The translations under genes and the position numbers were made by a program. A DNA stretch of 64,000 nucleotides, taken from NCBI GenBank assembly GCA_020444075.1, contig JAHLLR010000003.1, positions 62,001 through 126,000 of the forward strand. Reading direction: 5' to 3'. Below are positions 1-8,155 of this stretch, piece after piece. The notes under the pieces are model-generated. The model was not told where the DNA came from and made no database searches. It worked only from the letters and a program-made list of their open reading frames with translations. The first letter of the stretch is position 1. Each line of letters begins with the position of its first letter. Source of the stretch: Deltaproteobacteria bacterium. Lineage in GTDB: Bacteria; Desulfobacterota; Desulfobacteria; Desulfobacterales; Desulfosarcinaceae.

Positions 1-840
1 GTCACGCTGGATGCGGCCAATTCTGTCGACCCGGATGACGGCATCGTCGCGTATCATTGGCAACAACTGCAAGGACCCGCCGTAACGCTCTCTGAGAGTC
101 AGTCGTCCACAGTATCGTTTAATGCACCGGATACCGGAACCGCAGGGGCTTCTCTTACCTTTCAACTCACGGTCATCGATGCCGGAGGTCTGCAGGATTC
201 CGATACCTGCCTGGTTACCGTTGCATGGGTCAACACGCCTCCGCTGGCAGACGCCGGCCCGGATCAGCAGGTCAACATCGGTGATGAGGTTACTCTGGAT
301 GGCTCACTGTCGACCGATGCCGATGGTGATATAATCGTATCTTACCGCTGGCGTCAAACGGACGGTGTGCCGGTGGAACTGTCCGATGCTACCGCTGAAA
401 AACCGAGTTTCGAGGCTCCGGACGTGGGCAACGAAGGAGGCACCCTCAGATTTGAACTTACTGTTGAGGATAGTGGGGGCTTGCTGAGCAAGGATACTTG
501 TGAGGTAGTTGTGGATGTACCGGCGGAAACCGGCGTCGATACCACATCGCCCACGCTGACCATCGGAAATCCCGCGAGCGATTCCGTCACAATCTGGACC
601 TTAAGAATAGATATGTCCGGCAGCGCGTGGGATGATCAAGGCGTCGAGAAAGTCGTTTGGAAAAACAATCGTGGCGGCAGCGGGGTTGCCGCTGGCACAA
701 CCCAGTGGCAAATTCAGAATATTTCACTCAAATACGGGACCAATGTCGTTACCATTACCGCAGTCGATGCGTCCGGAAATTCGACATCTATGTCCAAAAC
801 CGTGGTTGTCCTGTACCGGTGGTGGTGGTGGTGGAGGTAA
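1..840 (+). CDS. PKD/Ig-like repeat surface protein, C-terminal part (5' end outside window)
   Basis: The reading frame is open from base 1, so this is only the C-terminal ~279 residues of a larger secreted protein. It shows two PKD-like repeats, each with the pattern 'LDAANSVDPDDGIVAYHW' / 'LDGSLSTDADGDI' followed by a strand ending in 'FELTVEDSGG' and 'D(T)C.V.V'. A third Ig-like module carrying 'TITAVDASGNSTS' follows (residues about 180-270). Such repeats usually form extracellular beta-sandwich spacers for adhesion or polysaccharide binding. The frame ends oddly in five Trp codons read from a (TGG)n tract, 'YRWWWWWR'. The next frame reads the same tract as poly-Gly. A terminator hairpin follows about 65 bp downstream. 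Domain identity is fairly sure; overall function is unknown. Confidence 0.8.
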   Translation, partial: VTLDAANSVDPDDGIVAYHWQQLQGPAVTLSESQSSTVSFNAPDTGTAGASLTFQLTVIDAGGLQDSDTCLVTVAWVNTPPLADAGPDQQVNIGDEVTLDGSLSTDADGDIIVSYRWRQTDGVPVELSDATAEKPSFEAPDVGNEGGTLRFELTVEDSGGLLSKDTCEVVVDVPAETGVDTTSPTLTIGNPASDSVTIWTLRIDMSGSAWDDQGVEKVVWKNNRGGSGVAAGTTQWQIQNISLKYGTNVVTITAVDASGNSTSMSKTVVVLYRWWWWWR

Positions 841-904
841 ACGCTAAATTGGCAGTGGTGAATCCGTTCATCACTTCTATTTAGAAAAAAAGCGGTTTGA
901 ATGT

Positions 905-943
905 CGACGGCCAGGGGAAATATCCCCCTGGCCGTCGTTTTTT
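905..943 (+). terminator. Rho-independent terminator after the PKD protein
   Basis: A perfect 13-bp stem (CGACGGCCAGGGG paired with CCCCTGGCCGTCG) closes a 7-nt loop and is followed directly by six T on the + strand. It ends transcription of the PKD gene. It also lies just beyond the stop of the leftward thiolase, but on that strand no T-run abuts the stem. Confidence 0.88.
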
Positions 944-981
944 ATACACAAGATTGGTTGTGTGAGGTTTTGCCAGGTCGG

Positions 982-2232
982 CTATACCATCTCTATCGCA
1001 CAGGCCATGGACACGCCGCCGCCGCCGCACAAAGTGGCCATTCCCAGTGACTTTCCGCGGTTTTTCATCGCATACAGCAGGGTCACCATGATCCGGCACC
1101 CGGTGGCTCCCACCGGGTGGCCCAGGCCGATGCCGGAACCGTTGACGTTGGTGATCTCACGGTTCAGGTTCAGCTCGCGTTCGCAGCCGATGTACTGGGC
1201 GGCGAAGGCTTCGTTTACTTCCACGAGTTCGAAGTCGCCGATTTTCAGGCGATGGCGGTTCATCATATTATTCACGGCCGGCACCGGGGAGAGGCCCATG
1301 ACCGAGGGATGGCAGGCCCCGCGGCCCGTGGCGACAATTTTGGCCAGCGGCTGAAGGCCAAGTTCCCTGGCCTTGTCCGCGGACATGATCACCATGGCGG
1401 CCGAGCCGTCGTTGATGCCCGAGGAGTTGCCGGCGGTAACCTTGCCGATTTTGGGTACGAAGGCCGGGGGCAGTTTCTCCAGCTGTTCCATGGTCAGACC
1501 GGGCCGGAAATGCTCGTCCCGGGCGAAGATCAGGGGATCCTTTTTGCGCCGGGGGATTTCCATGGGAACCATCTCCTCTTTAAATGAACCGTCATCGTTA
1601 GCCCGCTCGGCATTGTTCTGGCTTTTCAGCGCCACCTCATCCATCTCCTTGCGGGATATATTCAGATGCTGGGCGATGAATTCGGCGGTCTGGCCCATGA
1701 TGTAAGGCTTGCCCACGCACATGCTCAACGGCGGCTGCGTGGCATCCACCGGGCCATCTTCAGGGTGGGGGATGATGTGGGAGCCGCAATGAAGGGCGTG
1801 AATCATGGCATCCACGAAGACGGTATCCTGTAAGCGGCAGCCCCAGCGGGCGTTGGGCACCTGGTACGCCACGCCGCTCATGTGCTCGACGCCGCCGGCC
1901 AAGATGACGTCGGCCATGCCCGCCTGGATCATGGCCATGCCTGAAATTACCGCCTCCATCCCTGAAATGCACACCCGGTTGATGGTGACGGCGGTGACGG
2001 AGTCCGGGATACCGGCCAGAAGGGCGGCCACCCGGGTGACATTAAGGGCGTCGGCCGGTTCCATGCAGCAGCCGTAGCGCACATCGTCGATAATTGCCGG
2101 GTCGATGCCGGCTCGTTTTACAGCTTCCTTCATGGTGACGCTGGCGATGGTCGCCGCATTGGAATCTTTGAGGGTCCCGCCGAAGGCGCCGATCGCGGTC
2201 CGGCAGGCTGATACGATGACGACATCTTTCAT
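982..2232 (-). CDS. Acetyl-CoA acetyltransferase / beta-ketothiolase
   Basis: This is a complete thiolase of 416 residues. It condenses two acetyl-CoA or, in the catabolic direction, cleaves 3-ketoacyl-CoA with CoA. The nucleophilic Cys is in 'NRVCISGMEA' (about residue 88). 'VNEAFAAQ', the catalytic His motif 'GLGHPVGATG' and the second Cys in 'LCGGGGVSMA' are all present, so it should be active, unlike the thiolase-fold proteins at 10874 and 12037. An AGGAGA Shine-Dalgarno precedes the ATG. It is about 20 residues longer than typical AtoB. It is followed upstream by an acyl-CoA dehydrogenase on the same strand (84-bp gap), consistent with a beta-oxidation role. Exact chain-length preference cannot be read from the sequence. 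Confidence 0.93.
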   Translation of the reverse strand: MKDVVIVSACRTAIGAFGGTLKDSNAATIASVTMKEAVKRAGIDPAIIDDVRYGCCMEPADALNVTRVAALLAGIPDSVTAVTINRVCISGMEAVISGMAMIQAGMADVILAGGVEHMSGVAYQVPNARWGCRLQDTVFVDAMIHALHCGSHIIPHPEDGPVDATQPPLSMCVGKPYIMGQTAEFIAQHLNISRKEMDEVALKSQNNAERANDDGSFKEEMVPMEIPRRKKDPLIFARDEHFRPGLTMEQLEKLPPAFVPKIGKVTAGNSSGINDGSAAMVIMSADKARELGLQPLAKIVATGRGACHPSVMGLSPVPAVNNMMNRHRLKIGDFELVEVNEAFAAQYIGCERELNLNREITNVNGSGIGLGHPVGATGCRIMVTLLYAMKNRGKSLGMATLCGGGGVSMACAIEMV

Positions 2233-2316
2233 GTTCTTCTCCTGATTTGTCGATTGGTCTTATACGCATCCGGGTGCGTTGACGTTCATTATACGATAAA
2301 ACCGTATTTTTTTCTT

Positions 2317-4173
2317 CTACATGCCTCCAAAACCGCGCTCTGTGATTTTCAGTACCGCATCGTCGCCGGTGCGAACAGCAGCCAGTCGCCCGAGCGCGAC
2401 CGGCAACACCGCATTGATGAAGAAGCGGGCGGTTTGGATTTGACCGTCGTAGAAGGCGGCGTTTTTATCCTTATCCAGTTTTTCGGCTTTTTTCTCCTCG
2501 TCCAGCCCACCAATGATTTTCTCTAATTTGGGTGACGATACCGCTGCTCGCCAAAGCAGCATCCACCCCATGATCACATCGCCCATGGCCATCATGAACG
2601 GATGTGCCGAGGCGAATGCCGTTTTAAACGATGGGCTCACGGCCTGTTTGCCGATGGCCATGGCCGTTTCCCCCAGCTGGTCTACGGCCGTTTCCATCGC
2701 AACTGACATCGGTTTGAGAGCTTCGATGCCTTTTGCCTTCTGGATGGTTTTTTTCATTTCTCCCATAAAATCCATGAATACCGAGCCCTTTTTCATGCCC
2801 AGCTTGCGTCCCAGCAAATCCATGGCCTGGATCCCATCGGTGCCCTCGAAAATGGAGGCGATTTTGCAATCCCGGGCCAACTGCTCCACCGGGTAGTCCA
2901 TGGTATAACCGCAGCCACCGTGAACCTGCATGGCTTCGATACACACCTCGAATCCGCGTTCGGCGCAATAGGCCTTGATCAACGGGGTGAGCAGGGCGAT
3001 AAGATCCTCATTGCGCTCCCGTTCTTTTTCATCGGCGGAACATTCTGCCAGGTCAAAGCAGCGGGCTACATAATAAATAAAACTTCTCATCCCTTCCACG
3101 TGAGCTTTCATCCACAGCAGCATGCGGCGCACGTCGGGATGCCGGATGATGGGTACGGAGGGAGCCTCGGCATTTTTGCCTTCGGCGAGGTCTTTGCCCT
3201 GGATGCGCTCCCGGGCAAAGTTAACCGCATACAGGAAAGCGGCGGTAGCATTGCAGAATCCCATGAAGCCCACATCCAGCCGCGCTTCGTTCATCATTTG
3301 GAACATGATTTTCATGCCCGCATTTTCTTCACCGAGTAAAAGCCCCCGGCATACCCCTTTGCTGCCCATGGACATGGCGCAGGTGGCGCTGCCGTGCAGG
3401 CCCATTTTTTCTTCCGTGCCTGTACAGACGATGTCGTTGGTATCACCCAGACTGCCGTCATCGTTGACCCAGATTTTTGGAACGATGAAGATGGAGATGC
3501 CTTTGGTCCCTGCCGGCGCACCTTCGATGCGTGCCAGCACCGGGTGGATGATATTTTCGGTGAGGTCGTGTTCTCCGTTGGTGATGTAGATCTTATTGCC
3601 GGTGATGGCATATGTGCCGTCGTCGAGCCGCCGAGCCGAGGTGATCAGGGCGCCCACATCCGATCCGGCCTCGGGTTCGGTGAGGTCCATGGTCCCGCCC
3701 CACTGGGCGGTGTAGAGTTTCTTCAAAAACAGGTTCTTCTGCTTGTCGGTGCCGAACAGTTCAATCATCTTGCCGGTACCATGCCCTTCCAGCGCATAGA
3801 TCACCATGGCGTAATTCGCTCCGATGAAATATTCGTAGGCGGCGCGCATAACCATGTGGGGCAACCCCTGACCACCTGCTGCCGGATCCTCGGTGAGAGA
3901 TGTCCACTCATTCTCGACCATCAATTGGTAGGGGCGTCGATAGCATTCCGGAATGACAACCCTGCCATTTTCAAAAGCGACGCCGTCCTTGTCTCCGTCA
4001 GCGTGGGTGGGAAGCACCTCTTTAATACCGAAAGCCCTGGCCTCGGTGACCACCATGTCCACCATTTTCTTGTTTAAATCCTGGTGTTTCTTGGTTTTAA
4101 ACAGCTGTTCGATGTTCAATTGCTCGTAGAGGACAAAATCGATGTCCCGGCGGTCTGCGATCTGCTGCGTCAT
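2317..4173 (-). CDS. Long-type acyl-CoA dehydrogenase (DmdC-like, ~618 aa)
   Basis: FAD-dependent acyl-CoA dehydrogenase of the long subfamily that includes 3-methylmercaptopropionyl-CoA dehydrogenase DmdC. It has an N-terminal extension, the central beta-domain motif 'LTEPEAGSDVGAL' and a C-terminal acyl-CoA-dehydrogenase-C extension. The catalytic Glu of this subfamily lies in 'IFEGTDGIQAMDLLGR', which is present. The ORF track starts at 4224, but the ATG at 4173 ('MTQQIADRR') has an AGGAG site at proper spacing and aligns with the start of the paralogue at 18675, so I use 4173. Probably co-transcribed with the thiolase downstream. The two paralogues bracket the locus. The substrate is unknown; DMSP-derived methylmercaptopropionate is only one possibility. 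Confidence 0.88.
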   Translation of the reverse strand: MTQQIADRRDIDFVLYEQLNIEQLFKTKKHQDLNKKMVDMVVTEARAFGIKEVLPTHADGDKDGVAFENGRVVIPECYRRPYQLMVENEWTSLTEDPAAGGQGLPHMVMRAAYEYFIGANYAMVIYALEGHGTGKMIELFGTDKQKNLFLKKLYTAQWGGTMDLTEPEAGSDVGALITSARRLDDGTYAITGNKIYITNGEHDLTENIIHPVLARIEGAPAGTKGISIFIVPKIWVNDDGSLGDTNDIVCTGTEEKMGLHGSATCAMSMGSKGVCRGLLLGEENAGMKIMFQMMNEARLDVGFMGFCNATAAFLYAVNFARERIQGKDLAEGKNAEAPSVPIIRHPDVRRMLLWMKAHVEGMRSFIYYVARCFDLAECSADEKERERNEDLIALLTPLIKAYCAERGFEVCIEAMQVHGGCGYTMDYPVEQLARDCKIASIFEGTDGIQAMDLLGRKLGMKKGSVFMDFMGEMKKTIQKAKGIEALKPMSVAMETAVDQLGETAMAIGKQAVSPSFKTAFASAHPFMMAMGDVIMGWMLLWRAAVSSPKLEKIIGGLDEEKKAEKLDKDKNAAFYDGQIQTARFFINAVLPVALGRLAAVRTGDDAVLKITERGFGGM

Positions 4174-4554
4174 GTTTTTATTCTCCTGTTGCTTGGTGGT
4201 GTAACCATCGGCTTTCCGCTTCACGTTTTGTTGACAGGCTTATGGCTGCATGCAGCGGAATCTCCGGCGCGTCAATCCATGACCGATCCAGTGACGGCAG
4301 CCATGCGCGGATCAACCGGAGCGGGTCGTCCTGCACAGGTGGAAAGCGTCATGATATTCCATGGTAAACGAACAGGGGCACTTAGGACGAACGGCATTTT
4401 TGTTAGTATAGGGATGAAGCCTTGTCAAGCAACGCAGGGCGTGAATTGCAAGTAGTTGTTGAACCCGCTTCAATACTGCACTGGTGTTCCTGAAGAAAGG
4501 GAGACAATCCGGCGACGGAAGCGATACGGTTCCTTATTTTTTTACGGCGGCGAT
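4174..4554 (-). other. Intergenic region upstream of the long acyl-CoA dehydrogenase
   Basis: This is 381 bp between two leftward genes. I see no convincing ORF, RNA or terminator. It presumably holds the promoter for the acyl-CoA dehydrogenase/thiolase pair, but no clear -35/-10 pair stands out. Confidence 0.4.
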
Positions 4555-6054
4555 TCATTCACCCAGTCCCACCCAGGGAGCGGGCGGCCCAAAGACGACA
4601 AATGGACCAGGATTGACCGATCCGCCGCCAATGGGCATGTATCCCATCCCGATGAACAGGGTCGGGTTGATTTTACGGATTTCGTCGCGCATGCCCCGGA
4701 CCAGCCCGTTATTGAAAGGGCTGTAGTCCAGCTGAAAACTTTCTTTTTCATCGAAAACAGAAGCATTGATTGATGTCTTCATTTTACATGTGCGGATGAC
4801 GGTGCCATCACCGCCCGGTTTCCTGAACAGGTTGTATCCGAAGCCGGACCAGGCGTCCTGGGCGGTGAATCCTTTGCCCATCCACCGTCCCGGCCCAAAA
4901 AAGTGATGGGTATAAAATTCGGCTGCCGGGGCCATAATGCCGACGGACAGGTTTTTTGCCCGAAATTCCCCCAAAAGATCGGACATGGCCGGCACCGCAG
5001 CGGCATGATAGAGTTGCATCACCTCGGATTTGGACAGTTTTTCAATGTCCGCCACCGTGGCCCGGTGTGGTGCTACGCCAAGGATCTGCTGCATGGAGCG
5101 GCCATCCCAGCCGCCGATGCCATTTTGTAAAATATTGATGCCGGTGACCGCTGCGCTCAGGATGACGAGGGCGGCGATCACCCCCATGGCACATCGAAGA
5201 AGCGGCCGTTGGTTTTGTTTGCCAACGGATGACGATCCCGAGCTTTCTGGTTTCCTGCCGGTCCAGGTGTCGTTGGCACCCCACATCCCCAGGATCTGGT
5301 TGAGGCGATCCATGAGGCTGATCGGCAGGAGTGCTTTGGTCAGGGGGGTCAGTATCTTTACGGGTAAAGAGGGCACAGCCACCATGGCTTTGTTTTTGCG
5401 GATGCCTGCAATGATTTTTGCAGCAACATCTTCAGGGTCGAGCAGTCGGGTGCCGGCGACCATTTTTGAGCCTTCGAACATGCCGGTTCCCACGGTGTTG
5501 GGGCAGACCAGGGTGAAATTGATGTTAACTTTCTCTTTTTTCATCTCCTGGCGAAGGGCGTCGGTGAATCCCACGACGCCGAATTTACTGGCACAATAGG
5601 CTGACAGGTTGGGGAGGGCGAGAATGCCGCCAGCGGAAGCCATATTGACCACGTGACCCTTGTTCCGGGCGATCATGGCTGGCAAAAAGGCTTTGCAGGT
5701 CCAGAACTGCGCGGTGAGGTTTACCTGCAGGATCTTCTCAATGGTTTCGTCAGCCAGTTGGTTAAGGGGCGCCGGTTTGACGATGCCGGCGTTGTTCACC
5801 AGGAGGGTGACGGCCCCCATTTGGGCGTGGATGGTTTTTGCCAGCGAATAGACGGCGTGGCGGTCGGCGATATCGCAGACGTATGGGCGGCAGGTGCCGA
5901 TTGACGACAGTTCGTCGGCCGTGGATGAAAGGGCTTTTTCATTTATATCCACCAGCGCTACGGCGCATCCGGCTTCCAGCAGTCGCCGGCTGACGATTTT
6001 CCCCATGCCCATGGCCCCACCGGTCACCACCGCCAACGCTCCGTCCAGTTGCAT
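4555..6054 (-). CDS. SDR-family oxidoreductase fused to a membrane-anchored C-terminal domain of unknown function
   Basis: Residues ~1-265 are a classical short-chain dehydrogenase: NAD(P)-binding 'VTGGAMGMG', 'NNAGIV', and the Tyr-Lys pair in 'SAYCASKFG'. This part would oxidise or reduce a hydroxy/keto group. After a linker rich in Ser/Gly comes one hydrophobic segment ('AALVILSAAVTGINIL', about residue 305-325) and then ~175 residues I do not recognise, containing 'FFGPGRWMGKGF' and 'YSPFNNGLVRGMRDE'. Classical SDRs are about 250 residues, so the protein is double length. Its ATG lies 1 base after the MarR stop, so the two form an operon. The membrane segment suggests the catalytic domain is tethered to the inner membrane. 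SDR call firm; the second domain is unassigned. Confidence 0.82.
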   Translation of the reverse strand: MQLDGALAVVTGGAMGMGKIVSRRLLEAGCAVALVDINEKALSSTADELSSIGTCRPYVCDIADRHAVYSLAKTIHAQMGAVTLLVNNAGIVKPAPLNQLADETIEKILQVNLTAQFWTCKAFLPAMIARNKGHVVNMASAGGILALPNLSAYCASKFGVVGFTDALRQEMKKEKVNINFTLVCPNTVGTGMFEGSKMVAGTRLLDPEDVAAKIIAGIRKNKAMVAVPSLPVKILTPLTKALLPISLMDRLNQILGMWGANDTWTGRKPESSGSSSVGKQNQRPLLRCAMGVIAALVILSAAVTGINILQNGIGGWDGRSMQQILGVAPHRATVADIEKLSKSEVMQLYHAAAVPAMSDLLGEFRAKNLSVGIMAPAAEFYTHHFFGPGRWMGKGFTAQDAWSGFGYNLFRKPGGDGTVIRTCKMKTSINASVFDEKESFQLDYSPFNNGLVRGMRDEIRKINPTLFIGMGYMPIGGGSVNPGPFVVFGPPAPWVGLGE

Positions 6055-6055
6055 G

Positions 6056-6526
6056 TCATCCCCCCTTTTGTTCCATCGTTGTGTCGTCGTTGAGTATCCT
6101 CTTCAAGCTCATGGCGGTCCGGATGACGCCGCCGAGGTCCGCGTCCACCAGCTTGTCGAGATTGGATGAGATCGTGGTAAAGGTGTGTTCTTCGACCGCC
6201 TGCACCAGATTCTCTCCGTCTGTCGTTATTCCCACGATTCGGCTTCGTTTGTCGCCGTGGCTTTGGCGCCGGTTCAACAGATGGCGTCTTTCCATGCGGT
6301 CGATGAGTCGGGTGGCGGTGCTGAGGGGAATTTTCATTTCAGCAGCGATATGGGTCATGGCGGCCGGCCCTTTTCTCCTCAAAAACTGCAACAGATAGAT
6401 CTGCTCATACGTCAGACCGAATCGCTGCACCTTGACGCGCTCGAAGCGGTAGATGGCCTGCAGGGCGCCGAAAAGAATTTCATCCAGATCCTGTCGGGAG
6501 ATGCCGGTTACCATGATTTTGTCCAC
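6056..6526 (-). CDS. MarR-family transcriptional regulator
   Basis: A 156-residue winged-helix protein with the MarR pattern: dimerisation helices at both ends, recognition helix in 'IPLSTATRLIDRMERRHLL' and wing 'RRQSHGDKRSRIVGIT'. It is the first gene of a two-gene operon with the SDR fusion and is divergent from the acyl-CoA dehydrogenase pair at 6946. It therefore probably controls one or both promoters in the 420-bp region between them. MarR proteins typically respond to small aromatic or acyl-CoA ligands. The ligand cannot be read from the sequence. Confidence 0.9.
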   Translation of the reverse strand: MDKIMVTGISRQDLDEILFGALQAIYRFERVKVQRFGLTYEQIYLLQFLRRKGPAAMTHIAAEMKIPLSTATRLIDRMERRHLLNRRQSHGDKRSRIVGITTDGENLVQAVEEHTFTTISSNLDKLVDADLGGVIRTAMSLKRILNDDTTMEQKGG

Positions 6527-6588
6527 GCGTCGGATTGATGGGAACGAGAATGCCGCAGCCGGTTCAGGAACTACCTTGGGTTATTTAA

Positions 6589-6601
6589 TTGCATATTGCA
6601 A
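6589..6601. promoter_or_regulatory. Small palindrome, candidate MarR operator
   Basis: TTGCATATTGCAA has two perfect 5-bp arms around a 3-bp centre. It lies 63 bp upstream of the marR start in AT-rich DNA. Size and symmetry fit a MarR-type site. This is a positional inference only. Confidence 0.35.
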
Positions 6602-6774
6602 GTAAATTTTGATCCATTCCATTTTAGAAACGCCCGGTGGCTATTGAAGGGGGTTCATCACCGGCGTGTCAAATTGCGCGAGAGCCTGCAATAAATAATT
6701 AAATAACGATATGTTACAATTAATCGCCAGCCCGCTGAAGACGCGAGAGGGGGTTGTATTCGTAATATGAATTT

Positions 6775-6798
6775 AATTCGAATTTATAATCAACTTCA
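6775..6798 (+). repeat. 24-bp direct repeat, copy 1 (divergent regulatory region)
   Basis: AATTCGAATTTATAATCAAC plus TTCA occurs here and again, exactly, at 6857-6880, 82 bp apart. It starts with a palindromic AATTCGAATT and contains a TATAAT hexamer. It lies in the region between divergent marR and the acyl-CoA dehydrogenase pair, so it could be an operator or a duplicated promoter element. Confidence 0.75.
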
Positions 6799-6856
6799 TA
6801 TTGCGCTTGACAAGGGCGGGTGGATCGTCTACTTGAGTGATTCAAGGATTGAACCA

Positions 6857-6880
6857 AATTCGAATTTATAATCAACTTCA
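6857..6880 (+). repeat. 24-bp direct repeat, copy 2
   Basis: Exact second copy of the 6775 repeat, ending 65 bp before the ATG of the downstream acyl-CoA dehydrogenase. The TATAAT at 6867-6872 would be well placed as a -10 element, although no good -35 is seen 16-18 bp upstream. That would fit an activator-dependent promoter. Confidence 0.75.
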
Positions 6881-6945
6881 ATTGAGCTGCAGCTTTTAGC
6901 AGGTGCCGCACAAGCGTCTGCCGAGTGAGGGAGGAAAAAGAGAAG

Positions 6946-8088
6946 ATGGATTTCGCATTCACCAGAGAACAGCTCATGTTCAAAAAAGAGGTGCTCCGGT
7001 TTGCCAAAAAGGAAATCGTTCCCCGGGTTCAGGAGCACGATCTGAAAGAGGCCTTCGATTTCGAATCCTTCCGCAAGATGGGGGATTTCGGTCTGCTGGG
7101 GCTTCACTTCCCCACGGAATACGGTGGAGAAGGCGCCGATGTGGTCACCACCGTCCTGGCCGGAGAGGCCTTGGGTGAAGCGGGGGTGGACGGCGGACTG
7201 ACCCTTGCCTACGGTGCCCACACCTTTTTGTGTGCCGATACGCTGTTTCGTAATGGCACCGAAGCCCAACGCAAACGCTATATCCCCAAACTCGCCTCGG
7301 GCGAGTGGATCGGTTGCATGGGCCTGTCCGAGCCGGATGCCGGGTCTGACGTGGCGTCGATGACGACCACGGCTGAAAAACGCGGCGATTCCTATGTGCT
7401 CAACGGCACCAAAATGTGGATCACCAACGGCCCCATCGCCGATGTGGCCGTGGTCTATGCCAAGACGAACCTCGAATTGGCTCATGCCGGCATCAGCGCC
7501 TTCATTGTCGAAAAGGGCACCCCTGGATTCTCTCCCGGCCCACCGCTGATCAAGATGGGTGTGCGTACCTCCCAGACCAGCGAACTGGTATTCAAGGATT
7601 GTGAGGTCCCTGCTGAAAATCTGCTCGGGAAAGAGGGCGAGGGGTTTCTATACGCCATGCAGACCGTGGAATGGGACCGCAGTGCCCTGCTGGCGCCGTT
7701 TGTGGGCGTTACCACGTACATGCTGAAAAAGTGTGCCGACTACGCCAAGGGACGGGTCCAGTTCGGCCGGCCCATCGGCGCGTTTCAGGCCATCAAGCAT
7801 AAGCTGGCCGATATGCGGATTTTCGGGGAGGCCGCACGCACCCTCGTATATCGCATCGCCTGGTGCAAGGACCAGGGGCGCCCCCTCAACCACCTGGAGG
7901 CGGCCATTGCCAAGCTGTTTATCGGCGACTGGAGCCTGGCCGTCACCAATGATGCGGTCACCCTGCACGGCGGCTATGGATACACTCATGAATTCGATGT
8001 GGAGCGAATTTTCCGGGATACCCGGTTGGCACCCATCGGCGGCGGAACATCTGAGATTCAAAAAATGATCATTTCAAAACTGATTTGA
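6946..8088 (+). CDS. Acyl-CoA dehydrogenase (isovaleryl/long-chain-type active site), probable catalytic subunit
   Basis: A normal-length (380 aa) flavin acyl-CoA dehydrogenase with 'GCMGLSEPDAGSDV', 'MWITNGPIADV' and 'QFGRPIGAFQAIKHKLADM'. At the usual C-terminal catalytic position it has Gly ('PIGGGTSEIQ'). As in isovaleryl- and long-chain-CoA dehydrogenases, the base is then probably the Glu in 'TVEWDRSALLA'. The ORF track begins at a GTG (6925) with no ribosome site; the ATG at 6946 has GGAGG upstream and gives a family-typical N-terminus. The next gene is a divergent paralogue 67 bp downstream, suggesting an alpha/beta heteromeric enzyme as in the FadE28-FadE29 type. Substrate unknown. 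Confidence 0.9.
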   Translation: MDFAFTREQLMFKKEVLRFAKKEIVPRVQEHDLKEAFDFESFRKMGDFGLLGLHFPTEYGGEGADVVTTVLAGEALGEAGVDGGLTLAYGAHTFLCADTLFRNGTEAQRKRYIPKLASGEWIGCMGLSEPDAGSDVASMTTTAEKRGDSYVLNGTKMWITNGPIADVAVVYAKTNLELAHAGISAFIVEKGTPGFSPGPPLIKMGVRTSQTSELVFKDCEVPAENLLGKEGEGFLYAMQTVEWDRSALLAPFVGVTTYMLKKCADYAKGRVQFGRPIGAFQAIKHKLADMRIFGEAARTLVYRIAWCKDQGRPLNHLEAAIAKLFIGDWSLAVTNDAVTLHGGYGYTHEFDVERIFRDTRLAPIGGGTSEIQKMIISKLI

Positions 8089-8155
8089 ATCGTAAATCCG
8101 GTATGGCGCTATTTTTCGATTCAGGACGTGGTTTGCCGCATGCGAGGAGAAAATT

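Noticed and set aside
6807-6835. TTGACA at 6807 as a sigma70 -35 for the dehydrogenase pair
   Set aside because: At 17-bp spacing the -10 would be TACTTG, a poor match; no promoter is claimed from it.
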